Shown here piece by piece: positions 31,682 through 44,600 of a stretch of 64,000 nt of DNA. The DNA is taken from the NCBI GenBank assembly GCA_039809345.1, contig JBDHUW010000003.1:1-64000 (forward strand). Direction: 5' to 3'. The notes beneath the pieces were generated by a model. It did no database searches, was not told where the DNA came from, and saw nothing but the letters and a program-made list of their open reading frames with translations. This DNA is from JBDHUW01 sp039809345. GTDB lineage: Bacteria; Patescibacteriota; Gracilibacteria; Absconditabacterales; Absconditicoccaceae. Numbering within the stretch: the stretch's first letter is position 1; every line of letters starts with the position of its first letter. A program made the position numbers and the translations under genes.

Positions 31682-33337
31682 TTACATCATTCCCATACCA
31701 CCCATTCCTCACATTCATCCCATGCCACCATGGTCATGATCGTGTGAGTGATTTTCCTTCTTTGGCAACTCAGTGATGACTGCATCTGTAGTGAGAATCA
31801 TAGCTGCAGCAGAAACTGCATTCTCAAGTGAAACTCTCAGAACTTTGGCTGGGTCGATAATTCAAGCTTGAACCATATCTTCATATTCTCCAGTTTTCGC
31901 GTTGAATCAGATAGCAAAGTCCTTTTCATTTCTTACCTTCTCCACTACTTCCTGTCCGTTGTATCATGCGTTGTTTGCAATTTGTTGGATCGGGTATTGG
32001 ATTGCTTGTTTGATAATTGCAATTCCGATCTTTTCGTCCTCATCTGTGGTGGTGATACTATCTAGAGATGCTGCAATTTTCACAAACGCTGTACCTCATC
32101 ATGGTAAGATACCCTCTTCGGCTGCTGCTTTGGTTGCATTGAGTGCATCTTCGATTTTGTATTTCTTGTTTTTCATTTCCATTTCAGTCGCTGCTCATAC
32201 CTTGATCACTGCGATTCATCATGCTAGTCTTGCTAGTCTTTCTTGCAGTTTTTCTTTGTCGTATGTTGATGTAGTCTTTTCAATTTGGTTACGAATTGCC
32301 TCTACTCTAGCATCTATAGCTTGTTGTGATCATTTACCATCTACTATAGTCGTTTTATCTTTGCTAGATACTACTTTTGCAGCACTACCTAGCATATCTA
32401 TAGTAGCAGATTCAAGTGTGATACCAACTTCTTCACTGATCAATGTTGCTCATGTCACTGCTGCGATGTCTTTCAACATCTCTTTTTTCCTGTCACCGAA
32501 ACCAGGCGCTTTGAGTGCAATTACATTGAGAACTCACCTAATCTTGTTGAGCACAAGTGTGGTCAATGCTTCACCATCTACATCATCTGCGATAATCACA
32601 AACTCTCTTTTGCCTTTTGATGCGATACCTTCTAGGAGATGCAAGATATCTTTTACTGATGATATCTTTTTATCAGTGATCAAAATTGCAGGATTTTCAA
32701 TAACTCCTTCCATGCGTTGAGGATCAGTCACAAAGTATGGAGAAAGGTATCATTGATCAAACTGCATTCCTTTTACGAGGTCTTTTTCCAGTCAAATTGA
32801 CTTTCATTCTTCTACTGTCACAACACCATCTTTCCCTACTTCATCCATGATATTTGCTATTATCTCTCCCACTTCTTCATCTTGAGCAGAAATAGTTGCA
32901 ATTTGCTGTATTTCAGCCTTGTTTGCTACTGGTTTAGATGCTTTTCTGATTGCTTCTACCACCGCATTTACTGCTTTATGTAATCATCTTCAGAGTGAAA
33001 ACGGATTGATACCTGAAGTGATATGCTTCAATCCTTCTCTAGTGATAGCTTCTACAAGTACGATGGTAGATGTAGTTCCATCTCCTGCCGCATCGTTTGT
33101 TTTTGATGCTGCTTCTTTCACAAGCGATGCTCATATGTTTTCTGTCTTATCTTCTAATTCAATATCCTTAGCAACTGTGACTCCATCGTTTGTCACGATA
33201 GGTGTGCCATAAGATCTTTCTAAAATCACATTTCTCCCTTTTGGCCCCATAGTCACTTTAACTGTAGATGCTACTTTTTCAACTCACGCAAAAATTGTCT
33301 TTTTTGCTTCGTCTGTAAATTGTATCTTTTTTGCCAT
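31682..33337 (-). CDS. groL: Chaperonin GroEL
   Basis: 551 residues. Typical features: KVTMGPKGRNVILE, NDGVTVAKDIEL, KTNDAAGDGTTSTIVL (ATP site), RMEGVIENPAILITDKK, LKAPGFGDRKKEML and a C-terminal GGM-rich tail (HGGMG...GMGGMGMM). It forms the double-ring folding chamber with GroES. At least 15 glycines are UGA, so it appears as many scraps under the standard code. It is 25 bp downstream of groS and followed by a strong terminator; the two form one operon. Confidence 0.98.
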
Positions 33338-33362
33338 TTGTATCTAAATCATAAAGGATAAA

Positions 33363-33665
33363 TTATTTTTCAATTGCTAGTATAGAACTATGTTTTACTA
33401 TCAAGTATTTCTTTTTCTGTCATATGCTTCCAGTTTCAATTTCATCTGGTGCATATTTGGTAAAGTGCACGATGTCTCACTCCTTCACATCCATTGTTCA
33501 TCTCTTTCCATCTTCAAGAATTTTTCCTGCTCATACTGCAACTACTCTTCATCTTGATGGTTTTTCCTTGTTGGATTGTGTAAGAACGATACCGCTTTTG
33601 GTGGTTTCTTCTTGTTCAATAGGTTCGATCAATACATGATCTTCTAAAGGAATCAATGTTGTCAT
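33363..33665 (-). CDS. groS: Co-chaperonin GroES
   Basis: 100 residues. Starts MTTLIPLEDHVLIEPIEQEE with the mobile-loop region TTKSGIVLTQSNKEKPSRG, then RVVAVGAGKILEDGKR and DIVHFTKYAPDEIE. Seven Gly positions are UGA. Caps the GroEL ring. It is preceded by a promoter at 33705-33732; no CIRCE operator is visible. Confidence 0.97.
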
Positions 33666-33704
33666 AGTGGTTTATACAATATGATATAAAAAATCAGTTC
33701 CATC

Positions 33705-33732
33705 ACTATAATGAAGTTTTTTTTTCTTTCAA
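33705..33732 (-). promoter_or_regulatory. Promoter of the groS-groL operon
   Basis: TTGAAA (33727-33732), 16 bp, TATAGT (33705-33710) on the minus strand, about 40 bp before groS. There is no CIRCE or HrcA-type repeat between it and the start. Confidence 0.6.
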
Positions 33733-33738
33733 GAGAAA

Positions 33739-33765
33739 ATAGCACTTTTGTGAATTTGGTGCTAT
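33739..33765 (-). terminator. Probable terminator after ligA
   Basis: ATAGCAC and GTGCTAT pair (7 bp) around 13 nt, followed by a T/C-rich run. It lies 13 bp past the ligA stop and before the groS promoter. Confidence 0.6.
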
Positions 33766-33777
33766 ATGTATTTGAAA

Positions 33778-36009
33778 TTAAAACAAACTATCTTGCTTTG
33801 GCTTCTCTACCTTCTTTTCTTTTGCAAACAATTTCATAGCACCTATGTCACCTTTTAGAAATTCAAACTTTTGTTCTAGACGATCAAGCCCATCAATAGT
33901 CGGGATGTTGTATTCCTTCGCTTTTTCTACCTTGCTAGAAGGATTTTCTCACAAGAGCAAATAGCTGGTTTGTAGCGTGATATTGTCTGTGACGATACCA
34001 CCGTGCTTGGTTATGATATCACTCAGTATTTTCCTAGGTATTGCAAATACTCCGCTGATACAAATACTTACTCCGTTTAATTTCCCTTTGACTGCACTCC
34101 TGGTATCAAAGATATTCCATGCTACTCATTTTGATGCCATCTTTTCAAGAAGTGTTCTATTTTTTTCATTAGAGAATCGTTGTTCTAGAGAGGTTACTGT
34201 TTCAGGTCAGATTCCTTTGATGTTGAGGAGAAATTCATGGTTTGTAAGATGGTTTTCAAGTGTATAGATGGAAAAGTTTTTCTTCTCATCCTCGGATATA
34301 TGTGCCAAAAGTCACTCTACTATGATTTGTGCTGTTTTTTTCCCTATATGCATGATCCCCAACCCATTTATCAATCTTCGAAGAGGGGCGACCTTGGTTT
34401 TTTTGATTTCTTCAATAAGTTCGGCATATTTCCTCTGTCAGACTCCACTCTGAGAAAGTAGTTGTAATCTAGCTTGTGGCTCTTCTAAGCTATACAAATC
34501 AGCAATATTTTTGACCAATCATTGCTTCACGAGTAGCTCGACCAATGAGTCTCCGATTCAATCTATATTCAACGCATCGCGAGAACAAAAGTATAAGATT
34601 TGTCAGATGATTTTTGCAGGACAGTCCGGATTGGTACAGTAAACATATATATCGCTTTTTCATTTCTCAATCACTCCTCCACACTCTGGACATGCAGTGG
34701 GTATTGATATAGAGCTTTCTTCTCAAGTGCGTCTTTCGGTGATTGCACCTACTACATAGGGTATCACTTCTCAACTTCTTTGGAGCCAAACTCGATCTCA
34801 GATACGGATATCTTTATCACGTATGAAGTCGAAATTATGGAGTGATGCCCTAGAAATAGTTACTCATCCTAGTTCAACTGGCTCTAAATTTGCGGCTGGT
34901 GTGATTACTCCAGTGCGTCCTACCTGAAAGTCTACTGATGTGATGCGAGTCACTACTTGTTTTGTAGGGAATTTGTAGGCCATAGCTCGGCGTGGATGGT
35001 GGTTCGTAGATCCCAAAAGATTGCGAAGAGGCAATTCGTGCACCTTGACTACTATTCCATCAAATTCAATATCTTCACTGTCAAAATAATTCTTGGTAGC
35101 TGGTGATTCACAGATTGCGATTACTTCATCTATAGTATTACAAGTTTTGAGCCATGAATGCATAGTGAATCACTGCTTTTGCAGTCGAGCCAATGCGTCA
35201 AAATCCGTATTCATCATGTAGACGTCATGTGCTTCGATCTCGAGTATTTCATATGCATAATATATCAATCATCTTTTGGCTGTCACACTTGTATCTAATT
35301 GCCTCAATGATCCACTGGCTGCGTTTCTTACATTTGCAAATTCAGGCTCGTTGTTTTGACGTCTTTCAGTATTCACTCTTTCAAGTGCTTTTTTGCTCAT
35401 TACAATCTCTCATCTTACACGAAGTGTTTTGACTTCATGTGTATCTAGCGTAAGTGGAATTGATAGTAGTGTCTTGATATTTTGCGTAATATCCTCGCCA
35501 ATATATCAATCTCCGCGCGTGATACCATACTTCAATTCACCACCTTCATATACTAGTTCTACACAGATTCAATCATATTTGGGTTCACATATATACGTAA
35601 ATTCAACAATATTTTCTTTTGCATAACTTTTTCTAATTGATTCATCCCGTTCAGCCAGATCCATAGCATTATAGCTGTTCTCAAGTGACAAAAGTGGAAT
35701 CTTGTGCGGTGCCTGAAAGAACTCAGATTGAAGTTGATATACCAATCTTTGGGTAGGACTATTGGGATCTATAGTCAATCCTTCTCTCTTTTCTAGATTT
35801 TGTAGATACGAAAAAAGTGCATCATATTGTCCATCTGCTATAATCGGTTGTGCTTTGATATAATATAATCGATTATGGTATGAAAGAATTTCAATCAGTG
35901 TTTTGTATACTTGCTCAATTTCTTCTTGTGTAACAGAAGAAACGGGTGTAGTTTGTACCCGTTCCAAATATTTATCCGTAAAATCTTGCATCTTTTTGTG
36001 ATCAAACAT
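33778..36009 (-). CDS. ligA: NAD-dependent DNA ligase
   Basis: 743 residues. Domain Ia (NAD binding) with YHNRLYYIKAQPIIADGQYD, adenylation domain with the active-site lysine in CEPKYDGICVEL, and GDGYIGEDITQNIKT, IVVKVHELPL. Then come OB fold (SVDFQVGRTGVITPAANLEPV), a four-cysteine zinc finger (CPECGGVIE...CTNPDCPAK), helix-hairpin-helix repeats and a C-terminal BRCT domain (LNGVSICISGVFAIPRK). It seals nicks with NAD+ in replication and repair. It lies 19 bp from the rpoD stop upstream on the same strand. Confidence 0.98.
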
Positions 36010-36028
36010 GGTTTATGGTGAAAACAAA

Positions 36029-37822
36029 TTAATCATCCCAGTCTGTATCATCATCCATACCGTATCATTCATCCTCTTCTTCTGTCTTGAGGGATTTGAG
36101 ATACGCATCACGTTTTTTATATTTCCCAGATTTTTGCATCAATTCGAGTTTTTCAATATCGTCTTCAATTCATAAGATCTTTTGCAATCCAATATGTTCC
36201 TTTAGTTTTTGCAATACCTTTTGCTCGATCTGTCTTACACGTTCACGTGTCACTTGAAACTCTTCTCATACTTGTTCAAGAGTATATTTGGGACCATCTA
36301 TACCATATCTCATCTTGATGATCTTTGCCTCTCTTTCGTCCAACATATCCAAAATGAATTCTAAGTTTTTCTTTACGGTTTCTCTTTCTACAAATTGATC
36401 TGGCCTCATCGTATTTTTGTCCTCGATCAAGTCTCATAGACTGTCTTTGCCGTCATCTCACACTTCAGCATCCAATGATACATTTCAGAAGATCACCTCC
36501 TCTAGTTTTTTAATCTTTTTGATATTGAAATCTAATTTAAGTCAGATTTCTTTTGAAGTAGGTTCACGTCATAATTTTTGAAAAAGCTCTTGATAAGCTT
36601 TGTTGTAGCTATTGATCTCATCAATCAAATGCACAGGTATTCTCACATGTTTCGTCATATCAGCGATTGCTTTTGTGATTGATTGTTTGATCCACCGTGT
36701 CGCATAAGTAGAAAATTTGAAATCTTTATCTGGATCGAATTTTTCAATTGCTTTGATTAGACCTACATTCCCTTCTTGAATCAAATCTGAGAAACTCAAC
36801 CTTGATCCAAAGAATCTTTTTGCAATAGAGATCACAAGCCTTAGATTAGATTCAATAAGCTTCTTCTTTGCATTTTCATCTCCTCTTTTGATACGGATGG
36901 CTACTGCTTTCTCATCCTCAGCATTGAGCAATGGTATCTTTGAAATGTCATTGAAGTAGAGCTTAATATGATCGTGATATTGCTTGTCATTTACAGTATA
37001 TTTTTTTTCATAGAGCTCTATCTTTCCAAGTTTTGTTGTACTTTGCAAGAGTGCTTGGTTCTCTTTTTCAAATACTTCTTCGATAGTTACGATCTTGATA
37101 CTCAATTTTTCTGCAAGCTCATAGAATTTTTCTACAGTCTTCAATTTTGCATCCAAATCGTCTACTTGTGTCAATATATCATCTTCTGTCACATGCCCTG
37201 CATGCATTCATTTTCTTAGCAAACTTTGCAATTCAGGGGTCAGATCTGAGATATCTTCATGTAGCTTTTGTCGAAGTTTTTGCTTTGAAGCATTGGTTAC
37301 AACAACCTTTTTAGCATTTTTTTCCACAGGAATATCTTCCCCTTCTTGTTTCTTTTTTACATTTTCTTTTGCTTCTCAAAGTTTTTTGATGAGTGCAGCT
37401 TGTTCCTTCATCGTGCGTTGTGGTTGTCTTCCAGTCTTTTTCGCAACGGTCGCCTTTGCAGGTATTTTGTTGTATTTCGATTTTGCTGTCTCTTTTTGAG
37501 GTTCCTGTACTTCTACCTTTTTTGCTGGTGCCGTCACCTTTTTTGCTGGCGCAATAGGTTTCTTGGCAGGCTTAGTGGTTTTTTTAGCTGGTGCTATTGC
37601 TTTTTTGGTAGGAGTTGGCTTTTTACTAGGCGCAGACTTCTTTGCAATAGCTTTCTTCGCTGGAGTGGCCACTTTTTTGGCAAGTATAGGTTTCTTGATA
37701 GGTTTGGTAGTTTTTGTCGCTTTTGCTATTGCCTTTTTGGCAGGAGCTGGCTTTTTAGTAACTACTTTTTTGGCTGGAATTTTGCTACGAGTCTTTGTTT
37801 TTTTCACAATTTTTTTTACCAT
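36029..37822 (-). CDS. rpoD: Primary sigma factor with lysine-rich N-terminal extension
   Basis: 597 residues. Residues 1-115 are a low-complexity Lys/Ala/Pro repeat (PAKK-type units; 34 lysines in the first 100), like histone H1 tails. The rest is sigma-70: LYFNDISKIPLLNAEDEKAVA (region 1.2), SNLRLVISIAKRFFGS, LIQEGNVGLIKAIEKFDP and FSTYATRWIKQSITKAIADM (region 2), REPTSKEIGLKLD (region 3). Region 4 contains DEREAKIIKMRYGIDG and a VTRERVRQIEQKVLQKLKEH recognition helix. A C-terminal Asp/Glu tail follows. It sits in the order pheT-rpoD-ligA with gaps of 27 and 19 bp. Confidence 0.96.
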
Positions 37823-37849
37823 ATTGGTAGTGAATATGTAAATAAAATT

Positions 37850-40345
37850 CTATCTTAATGTGGCTCAGATATTCTCGCAAGCAGCAATTACTTTCTTCAT
37901 GATTTCGTTTATCTTCTCTGTTGTCAATGTACCATCTCATACTATTTTGGTAGAGAATGCGCACGACTTCTTTCCAGATTCAATTTTGTCCCCTGCATAG
38001 AGGTCAAATACATGTATGTCTTTGATTTCTTCAACTGTTTTGATAGCTTCCCACAATACATTGTATGATGAGGTTTTATCCAATACAAACGAGAAGTCTC
38101 TCCATAAGATCTGATCTTGTAGTGTTTCAAATGTGCTTGAAGGAGATTTTTTTGGGAATGCTGGTATGCTGTCAAGATTGATAGTTCCATAGGTGAGATA
38201 ATTCGTTTCACTCAATCATAGAGCTATTTGTATTTGAGGATGGAGTTGTCATATTTCACCAATCTTTTCTCCGCCAATAGTGATTGTGCATTGTTTTTGT
38301 GTGTGGTATATCGGATTTTGGCTCTGAGATAGAGCAAGTTCTCATGCTATTCCATAGTGAGCGATGAGCGCACTGATTGCATTTCTCATATGAAGCCAAG
38401 GGTCTTGAGACCAGTTTGGTATTTGTTTTTTGTATGAGATTATTCAAAGAGTCCTTTGCTCATCGATTTTTGCACCGTTTTTTATCCATACCTTTCCAGT
38501 GTCGAATATCTTGATATCATCGCTCGTCTTGTGGTTTTTTTGAATTACATCCAGAAGTCCATATATCATATTATCTCTGAGATACTGCAGTTCTGGTGCT
38601 GGAGCATTTTGTAAACTATAGAAATCTGTTTTATCCTTGCCCCACAATGTAATATACTTTTCATGCAACCGTGGATATGTCTCAGTTTGTGTAAAGCCGA
38701 ATTCTTTTACTAAACAGTCTTCTGTCTTTTGTTGGAGGAGAACTGCTTTATCTATGACTGGCATAGCAAGTTTCCCATAGAGTTCTTTTCATTCCACGTG
38801 CTCATACCCATAAATTCTAGCAACTTCTTCGATAATATCATGCAGTCCATTTATATCATCTGGACTTCTTCGTCGTGGTATAGTGACCGTAGATTCATAG
38901 AATTTAAATCCAAGTCAGATAAGTATTTTTACACCGACCTCTGCGGTTAGTCTATCATCACCAAAAATAGTGTATGAAATTTTCTCTCGGTTGATTTGAA
39001 TTGTTTTTGCAGAGCTAGAGTACCCTCTATCTACAACTTGTCCAATTCCTACCAATGCAAATTCACCTAGGTCTCTTTTGTAGTATTGCAATAGATCAAG
39101 TACCATTTGTAATGCATGCGAAGTGTATTGGGGATTAATATGTTTTTCATATCTAAGCTCCGCATCCGTTCTCAATGAAAGCCTTGTTCATGTTTTTCTC
39201 ACTGCAACTGAGTCAAAATGTGCTATTTCTACGAATACGCGTTTTGTTCTCTCGCTGATTGCACTTTCTTTCCCGCCTATCACTCCCGCAAGAGCTAGTA
39301 CTTTCTTGTCATCTGCGATTACGATATCTGTACTTTGAAGTGTGTGCGTATTGTCCATCAAATCAGTAAATTGCTCTCATTCATTGGCATATCTGACAGT
39401 GATTCATCATTCGATTTTATCAGCATCGAAGCAATGTATCGGGTGTCATGTGAGTAACATCACAAGATTAGAAAAATCTACCCAATTGTTTTTGGGAGTA
39501 AATCAGCAATCACGAAGTATAATCCTAGCTAGTAGAGATGATCTCTGGATAGTACAGTTTTCTAGGAGAATACTTCAGTATACTTGCGCCATTTCTGTTT
39601 GCAAAGATACAGGGATAGGATGTGCCTTGCCGTGAGCAATAAGTTCATCTATTGAAGTATATGTATGTGCATCCATCAATGTAGGAAGCTTGCTCATTAC
39701 AATTTTGGTAGCTGCTTCATGAGAGTACATTGCATTCAATTCCCAAGCCAAGCCAAAATGCCCAGTGAGATCCGGTCTATGTGTCACAGTTTTGTTGTCT
39801 ACATCAAATATATATGCTTCCAACCAAGGATATTTATTTTTGAGGGATACTCAGCAGTCTGCATCAGTGATATCATCAAAATCAGGCTGTTGAGGGACAG
39901 TAGAAAGGTCTGTGTTAGGAGCATATTGAAGCGTCCGGATCCAATGATGTTCACTGTCTTCATGAATCCCCAACTCTTCTTTTGAGCAAATCATTCAGTT
40001 TGATTCCTCTCCCCTCATTGCTCTTGGTTCTATTTTGAGATCAATTTGTGGCAAATAACAACCTGGAATAGCAACAGGTACATATGACTTCTCGACTACA
40101 TTTTCTCATCATGTGCATATTTGAAATATACCTTTTTCTCAACAATTCAAAGAGCACACTACAAGTTTATCTGCTTGCGGATGCTTTCTGATAGATTCTA
40201 CCTTCCCTATAACTACCTCACTTGGCAGTTCTCTTTTGATGGTTTCCTCAACTTCACATGTTTTGACGATGAGCTTATTGGCTATATTTTCTGCAGTATC
40301 ATGGATACTGATATACTGTTTTATGAGAGAACTGTGGTAACGCAT
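37850..40345 (-). CDS. pheT: Phenylalanyl-tRNA synthetase beta subunit
   Basis: 831 residues. The N-terminal tRNA-binding domain (VIGKVESIRKHPQADKLVVC) is followed by B3/B4 (THRPDLTGHFGLAWEL) and the B5 and class II core-like regions. The C-terminal anticodon-binding domain starts near WRDFSFVLDKTSSYNVL. With PheS it charges tRNA-Phe; pheS is not in this window. Many UGA glycines. It is the first gene of the pheT-rpoD-ligA run, with a clear promoter upstream. Confidence 0.97.
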
Positions 40346-40370
40346 TGAAAAAAACTACTTATAAAATTTT

Positions 40371-40399
40371 TACATACGAAAAACACTTCGAGATGTCAA
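40371..40399 (-). promoter_or_regulatory. Promoter of pheT-rpoD-ligA
   Basis: Consensus TTGACA (40394-40399), 17 bp, TATGTA (40371-40376) on the minus strand, 25 bp before the pheT ATG. Confidence 0.65.
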
Positions 40400-40441
40400 T
40401 GATATACCTAATATATATGAATTTTCAAGAGAAAATACCTT

Positions 40442-40798
40442 TTATTCTACTACTTTGTAGAGGGAATTGTCGAGATTGAAATCGCTACTCTTTGCTCACA
40501 GGTATCTGTTGCCAGTTAGTGCTTGATCCCATAATTCCTGATATTTTTTGGTTGTTTCAAACGATTGAATATTGAATTCAAACTCCATTGCATCGCGTTT
40601 GGCTTTCTCTTGTCTATAAAAATATCCTAGAGTCGATGCTTTATTGACGAAATAAATGTACATTCACAAAAAAAACAAAAATACCACTACCACTGCTCAT
40701 GCCTTGGTGTATTCCCACAATCTCTTATTGTAACGCAACTTATTGTGCAAAGCCATGTATTGCTTGGCTATGCTTTTTTGTAGTATAAAAATATTCAT
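40442..40798 (-). CDS. Small single-helix membrane protein, FtsL-like in layout
   Basis: 118 residues: a basic cytoplasmic N-terminus (about 35 residues), one hydrophobic helix (GAVVVVFLFFLGMYIYFV) and an external part of about 60 residues with heptad-like charges (YRQEKAKRDAMEFEFNIQ). Size and topology resemble FtsL/DivIC, but no diagnostic motif is seen, so the link is only by layout. It lies 39 bp downstream of the histidine-phosphatase-like gene. Confidence 0.62.
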
Positions 40799-40837
40799 GA
40801 TACCGTATAATGTATTGATTTGATTTGTGAATACAAT

Positions 40838-41656
40838 CTAACTGATAGAATTATCTGTGCAGCAATTGGCATAGTGTTTTTTGATATTTTCATATGCCTT
40901 TTCCATGTCCTTGAGGGCAAATGCGCTTGTATGTCAATTGGTTGTAACGTATAATATCTTGTCTCCTTTACGATAATATTCGATAGTAAATTCAGTAACT
41001 TGGGCGGTTTTATATGGTACTTTTCGTTCATCTGGAAGCTGATTCCATGCTTCTTGAGGTGTCAATCATGATATTCCTCATACTAAGCTTATCAAGAGAG
41101 ATTCTATAATTCATTGATGTGTTCAGATCAATAGCTTATAATTTTTTTTAAAATCTCTTTCTCCTGCATTTTTGGCTTCCATTTCTCACTGAGGAGTCAA
41201 ATCTTCTCATTCTCTGTGTCAGTGTCTCATTGCATAAAAAGTTACAGGGAAATCTCTATAATGCATATTCTTGATAGTGTTGATCAACAACTTTAGTCTT
41301 TTTTTTGCTAGTGTATAAGCATCACTTGATTGGAAGTTGCCTTGTAAGAATTTTTGTAACGCTAAATCTTGAATAGTAAGATTGTTTGCATTGGGGTATA
41401 TTCCTGATAGAGACTTTATTTCTGCATCTAGTTCCGGTTTCATACTTTCCGTTTCTTTTGATGATAATCAAAAAAGATTAGCAAACGTTCTTTCTCATGA
41501 ATTTTGAAAAGTCCCAACTAAGCTCATTTTGGTCATATGTGCTTGATTAGCTATTTTAATGGTACTTCTAACTCTCGGAGAACCTGATGAAATTAATAGT
41601 GGGATTTTTTCAGAAGTAGTGTTGTTATTATTTAATCACATATTCGCATAAATCAT
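40838..41656 (-). CDS. Histidine phosphatase superfamily-like protein with N-terminal extension
   Basis: 272 residues. FYAMRHGHREGEDLTPQGEMEA carries the RHG motif and the D-LT-x-G pattern of the phosphoglycerate-mutase/histidine-phosphatase clan. GTHQGIIESLL is a candidate for the second His. In front lies an unrecognised segment of about 125 residues, helical and Ser/Asn/Thr-rich, and the core is compact. The substrate is unknown. It is encoded 42 bp from the PEP-synthase-like gene on the same strand, which hints at a phosphotransfer connection. Confidence 0.68.
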
Positions 41657-41698
41657 CTAAACTAATCCATTATATACGAAAATAGACGCAAGTCAAGC

Positions 41699-44600
41699 CT
41701 ATGACAATATTCTTACTATTCCGCTATCAACATCTATTTCTACGAGGTCACCTTCTTTGAGAATCTTGGTGGCATTTTCTGTCCCTACTATACAAGTCAC
41801 ATTAAATTCACGCGCAGAAATTGCTGCATGAGAAAGCAACCCTCAAATATCTGTAATAATTGCACTAGCTTTTTTGATAGCAGGAGTAAATTCTGGGTCT
41901 GTCATAGTGGAAACTATAATTTCACCATCTTGCATACCTAGTAATTTGTTCATTAGATCATCATAGTTCGAATGGTCTCTATTGATAATACGGACAACTC
42001 ATTTGATGTTATTTTGTGTCTTGTGAGCAACTATTCCGTGTATTTGATTTCAATTTGTCGCAGATGAGGTCTCTTTATTGAGTGCCTTTTCTCAAACATA
42101 GAAGTGCACTGATCATTGTTCATTGCGATCAAGTAGGTAGCTAACTTTTCTATTATCTATATTGCTAATTTCTACCACTGTTTTATCATTTATAAGTGCT
42201 AGAATTTCACTATATCTATACCAAATAACCTCTTCAAGTGGAATATTATATTTTTCTGATATAGCAGCAAGTAACGTGTTTAGTACTCATTCTTTTCTGA
42301 AGTAAAGAAAATCCAGATCATCACGTATTTTATTTTTAGCGTACTCTACAAGTTGAGCTCTGTCATCTGCATGGTGTGCTAAATATATCCCCTCAGTATA
42401 TCAAGTATCAAAGATCACATAATGACGTAGTACAGATATCAGACTCTCAAATATAGCTATTCGGTTATCTTTATTATCAATACTATATCATCTAATTGTA
42501 TCAAGTTCTTGTTTAATATTATATATGCTGCTTTCTATATCCTCTACTGTAATTTTCATCCCCTCAGTATGCAGTTGATTTAATGTCTGTGCTGGAATAT
42601 ATTTTTTTACTATTTCTCATTCCCCATATACTTTCATAGGTCGCTTCACATAGTATTCAATGATTAGGTCTTCCAATACAAAATTATATCCATGTGATTC
42701 ATAATAAAAAACATAAGGCACTTCTGATTGTTTTTGTAGAATTTTCACAACTCAATTGTCTGCGTCTACTTCTACGAGATCTCAATCTTTGAGTATTTGA
42801 GATCCATTTTGAGTGCCGACGATGCAGGGTTTTCATATTTCACGAGCAATTATTGCAGCATGACAAGTGATGCCTCATTCATCAGTAATAAATGCTATTG
42901 CTTTTTGCATAGCTGGAAGCATATCAGGCATGGTCATTGGTGAAACAATGATATCTCATTCGACTATATTGTCTATGTCCCTATGTCACATCATACGATG
43001 AACTCTTCATCTAACAACTCAGTGGAATGCTGAAGTCCCATGGATCTCTGATATTCATAATAATGTTTTTTGCTTTGGAAGTGCTATATTATATAGAGAG
43101 GCTATTTCGTTGATAGTTTTATTTATAAATAAAGTATCATCTGTGTAAATAAAAGATTTCTCTCTTTGCGATAAAATATCTTTTTGAGGCAACGTGTTTT
43201 CTTTAATTTCTTCTATTGTCAACATTGATGAATATAATCATAGTTCTGGATATATCATATTTAATGATAGGCGTATGGTCATGTCTGTTCATGAAGATAA
43301 TTTATCTGTTTTTTCGCGTAAGTTGTAAATATTACTAATGTCAATTCATTGAAGTTCATCTTCTGACATTCCACATAATCGTCGCATCACTACAGCCCAT
43401 GGGACTATAGTTTCAAAATCATCGAAAAATGTTAGAAGAGCATCCTTTTCTAATGCTTTAGGATTTTCATAGATTTTTTGGATACGAGAAAGTCATTTTC
43501 TCAAAGTTGTTTCTAAAGTTGTTAGGTATTCTGAATTACTCTTAATTCTTTCGATAATTTTCTGACCTGTTCGTTGCTTCCCTTTTGTATCATAATAACT
43601 TTTTACCGTCCCATCTACATGATACAATAAAAGATATGGTTTATATGGTAAAATATCATTGGTGTAACACGATGTCTTCAATGCCTCACTGCGATATCGT
43701 AACTGTAGCATTGGGACTGAAAAATCTCTTGCAATGTAATATTCATAATTAGAATGATCATTTATTTCAAAAGTATTATTAAGCAAATCTAGGTGTCTCT
43801 CCAAGGTCGTAATCGGTCTACTCTGCACTATATAAAAAGCTCCTCATTCATATGCCCACTCAATGTCACATGGGAACCCATAGTGGTTTTCGATAAGAAG
43901 TATGATCTTTGCGAGTTCAAGTATTTGGTCATGTGACACTATTTGATTTTTGCCTTTTTCTCATAAATCATGCCACTCATTTCAGCTATTTGTAGATCTG
44001 TACAATGCTTTTTTTTGATGATTCACATTGATGCTTTCGATTTCCATGTCATGTTTTCTAATGACATAGCTGTCTGGTGTCACGGCTCATGAAACTATTG
44101 CTTCTCATAATCCATATCAAGCTTCTATGATCATTTGATTTTTGTCTTGCGTAATAGGATGGACAGAAAATGCAATACCTGAAAAATCTGATTGAATCAT
44201 TTTTTGAACCACCACAGCCACTGATATATGATTTTTTTGCAAATCCTTTTCGAATCTGTAGAAAATTGCTCTTGGAGTAAAGAGAGATGCTCGACAATGC
44301 CTAACCTTCTCAATTATATTCTCTCTAGTGATATTTAAATAACTATCCAATTGTCATGCCCATGCATGAGTAACTCAATCTTCAGCAGTTGCAGAAGATC
44401 TTACAGCTACATATTGTAATTTTTGACTCATAAATCTTTCGTATATTTCTTTTTCTATATCCTTAGGCATTGCAATGCTTAATATCAAACTTTGTATTTT
44501 TTCAGAGGCATTTTCTACTGTGGAAATAGTTTTGTGATTGACTGTGCCTAAAATAGCTTCAATTTCTACATTTAGTGATGTGGTTTCGAGGAAATGATCA

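Noticed and set aside
31902..32720. Open frame of 272 codons on the plus strand
   Set aside because: Antisense to groL, whose protein sequence is unmistakable; the plus frame is Ser/Leu/Ile-rich shadow.
33739..33765. CIRCE/HrcA operator before groS
   Set aside because: The inverted repeat (ATAGCAC/GTGCTAT, 13-nt gap) does not match CIRCE (9-nt gap, TTAGCACTC) and is placed as the ligA terminator.
37346..37858. Phe/Cys-rich open frame of 170 codons on the plus strand
   Set aside because: Shadow of the Lys-rich repeats of rpoD: AAR-rich codons read backward give TTY.
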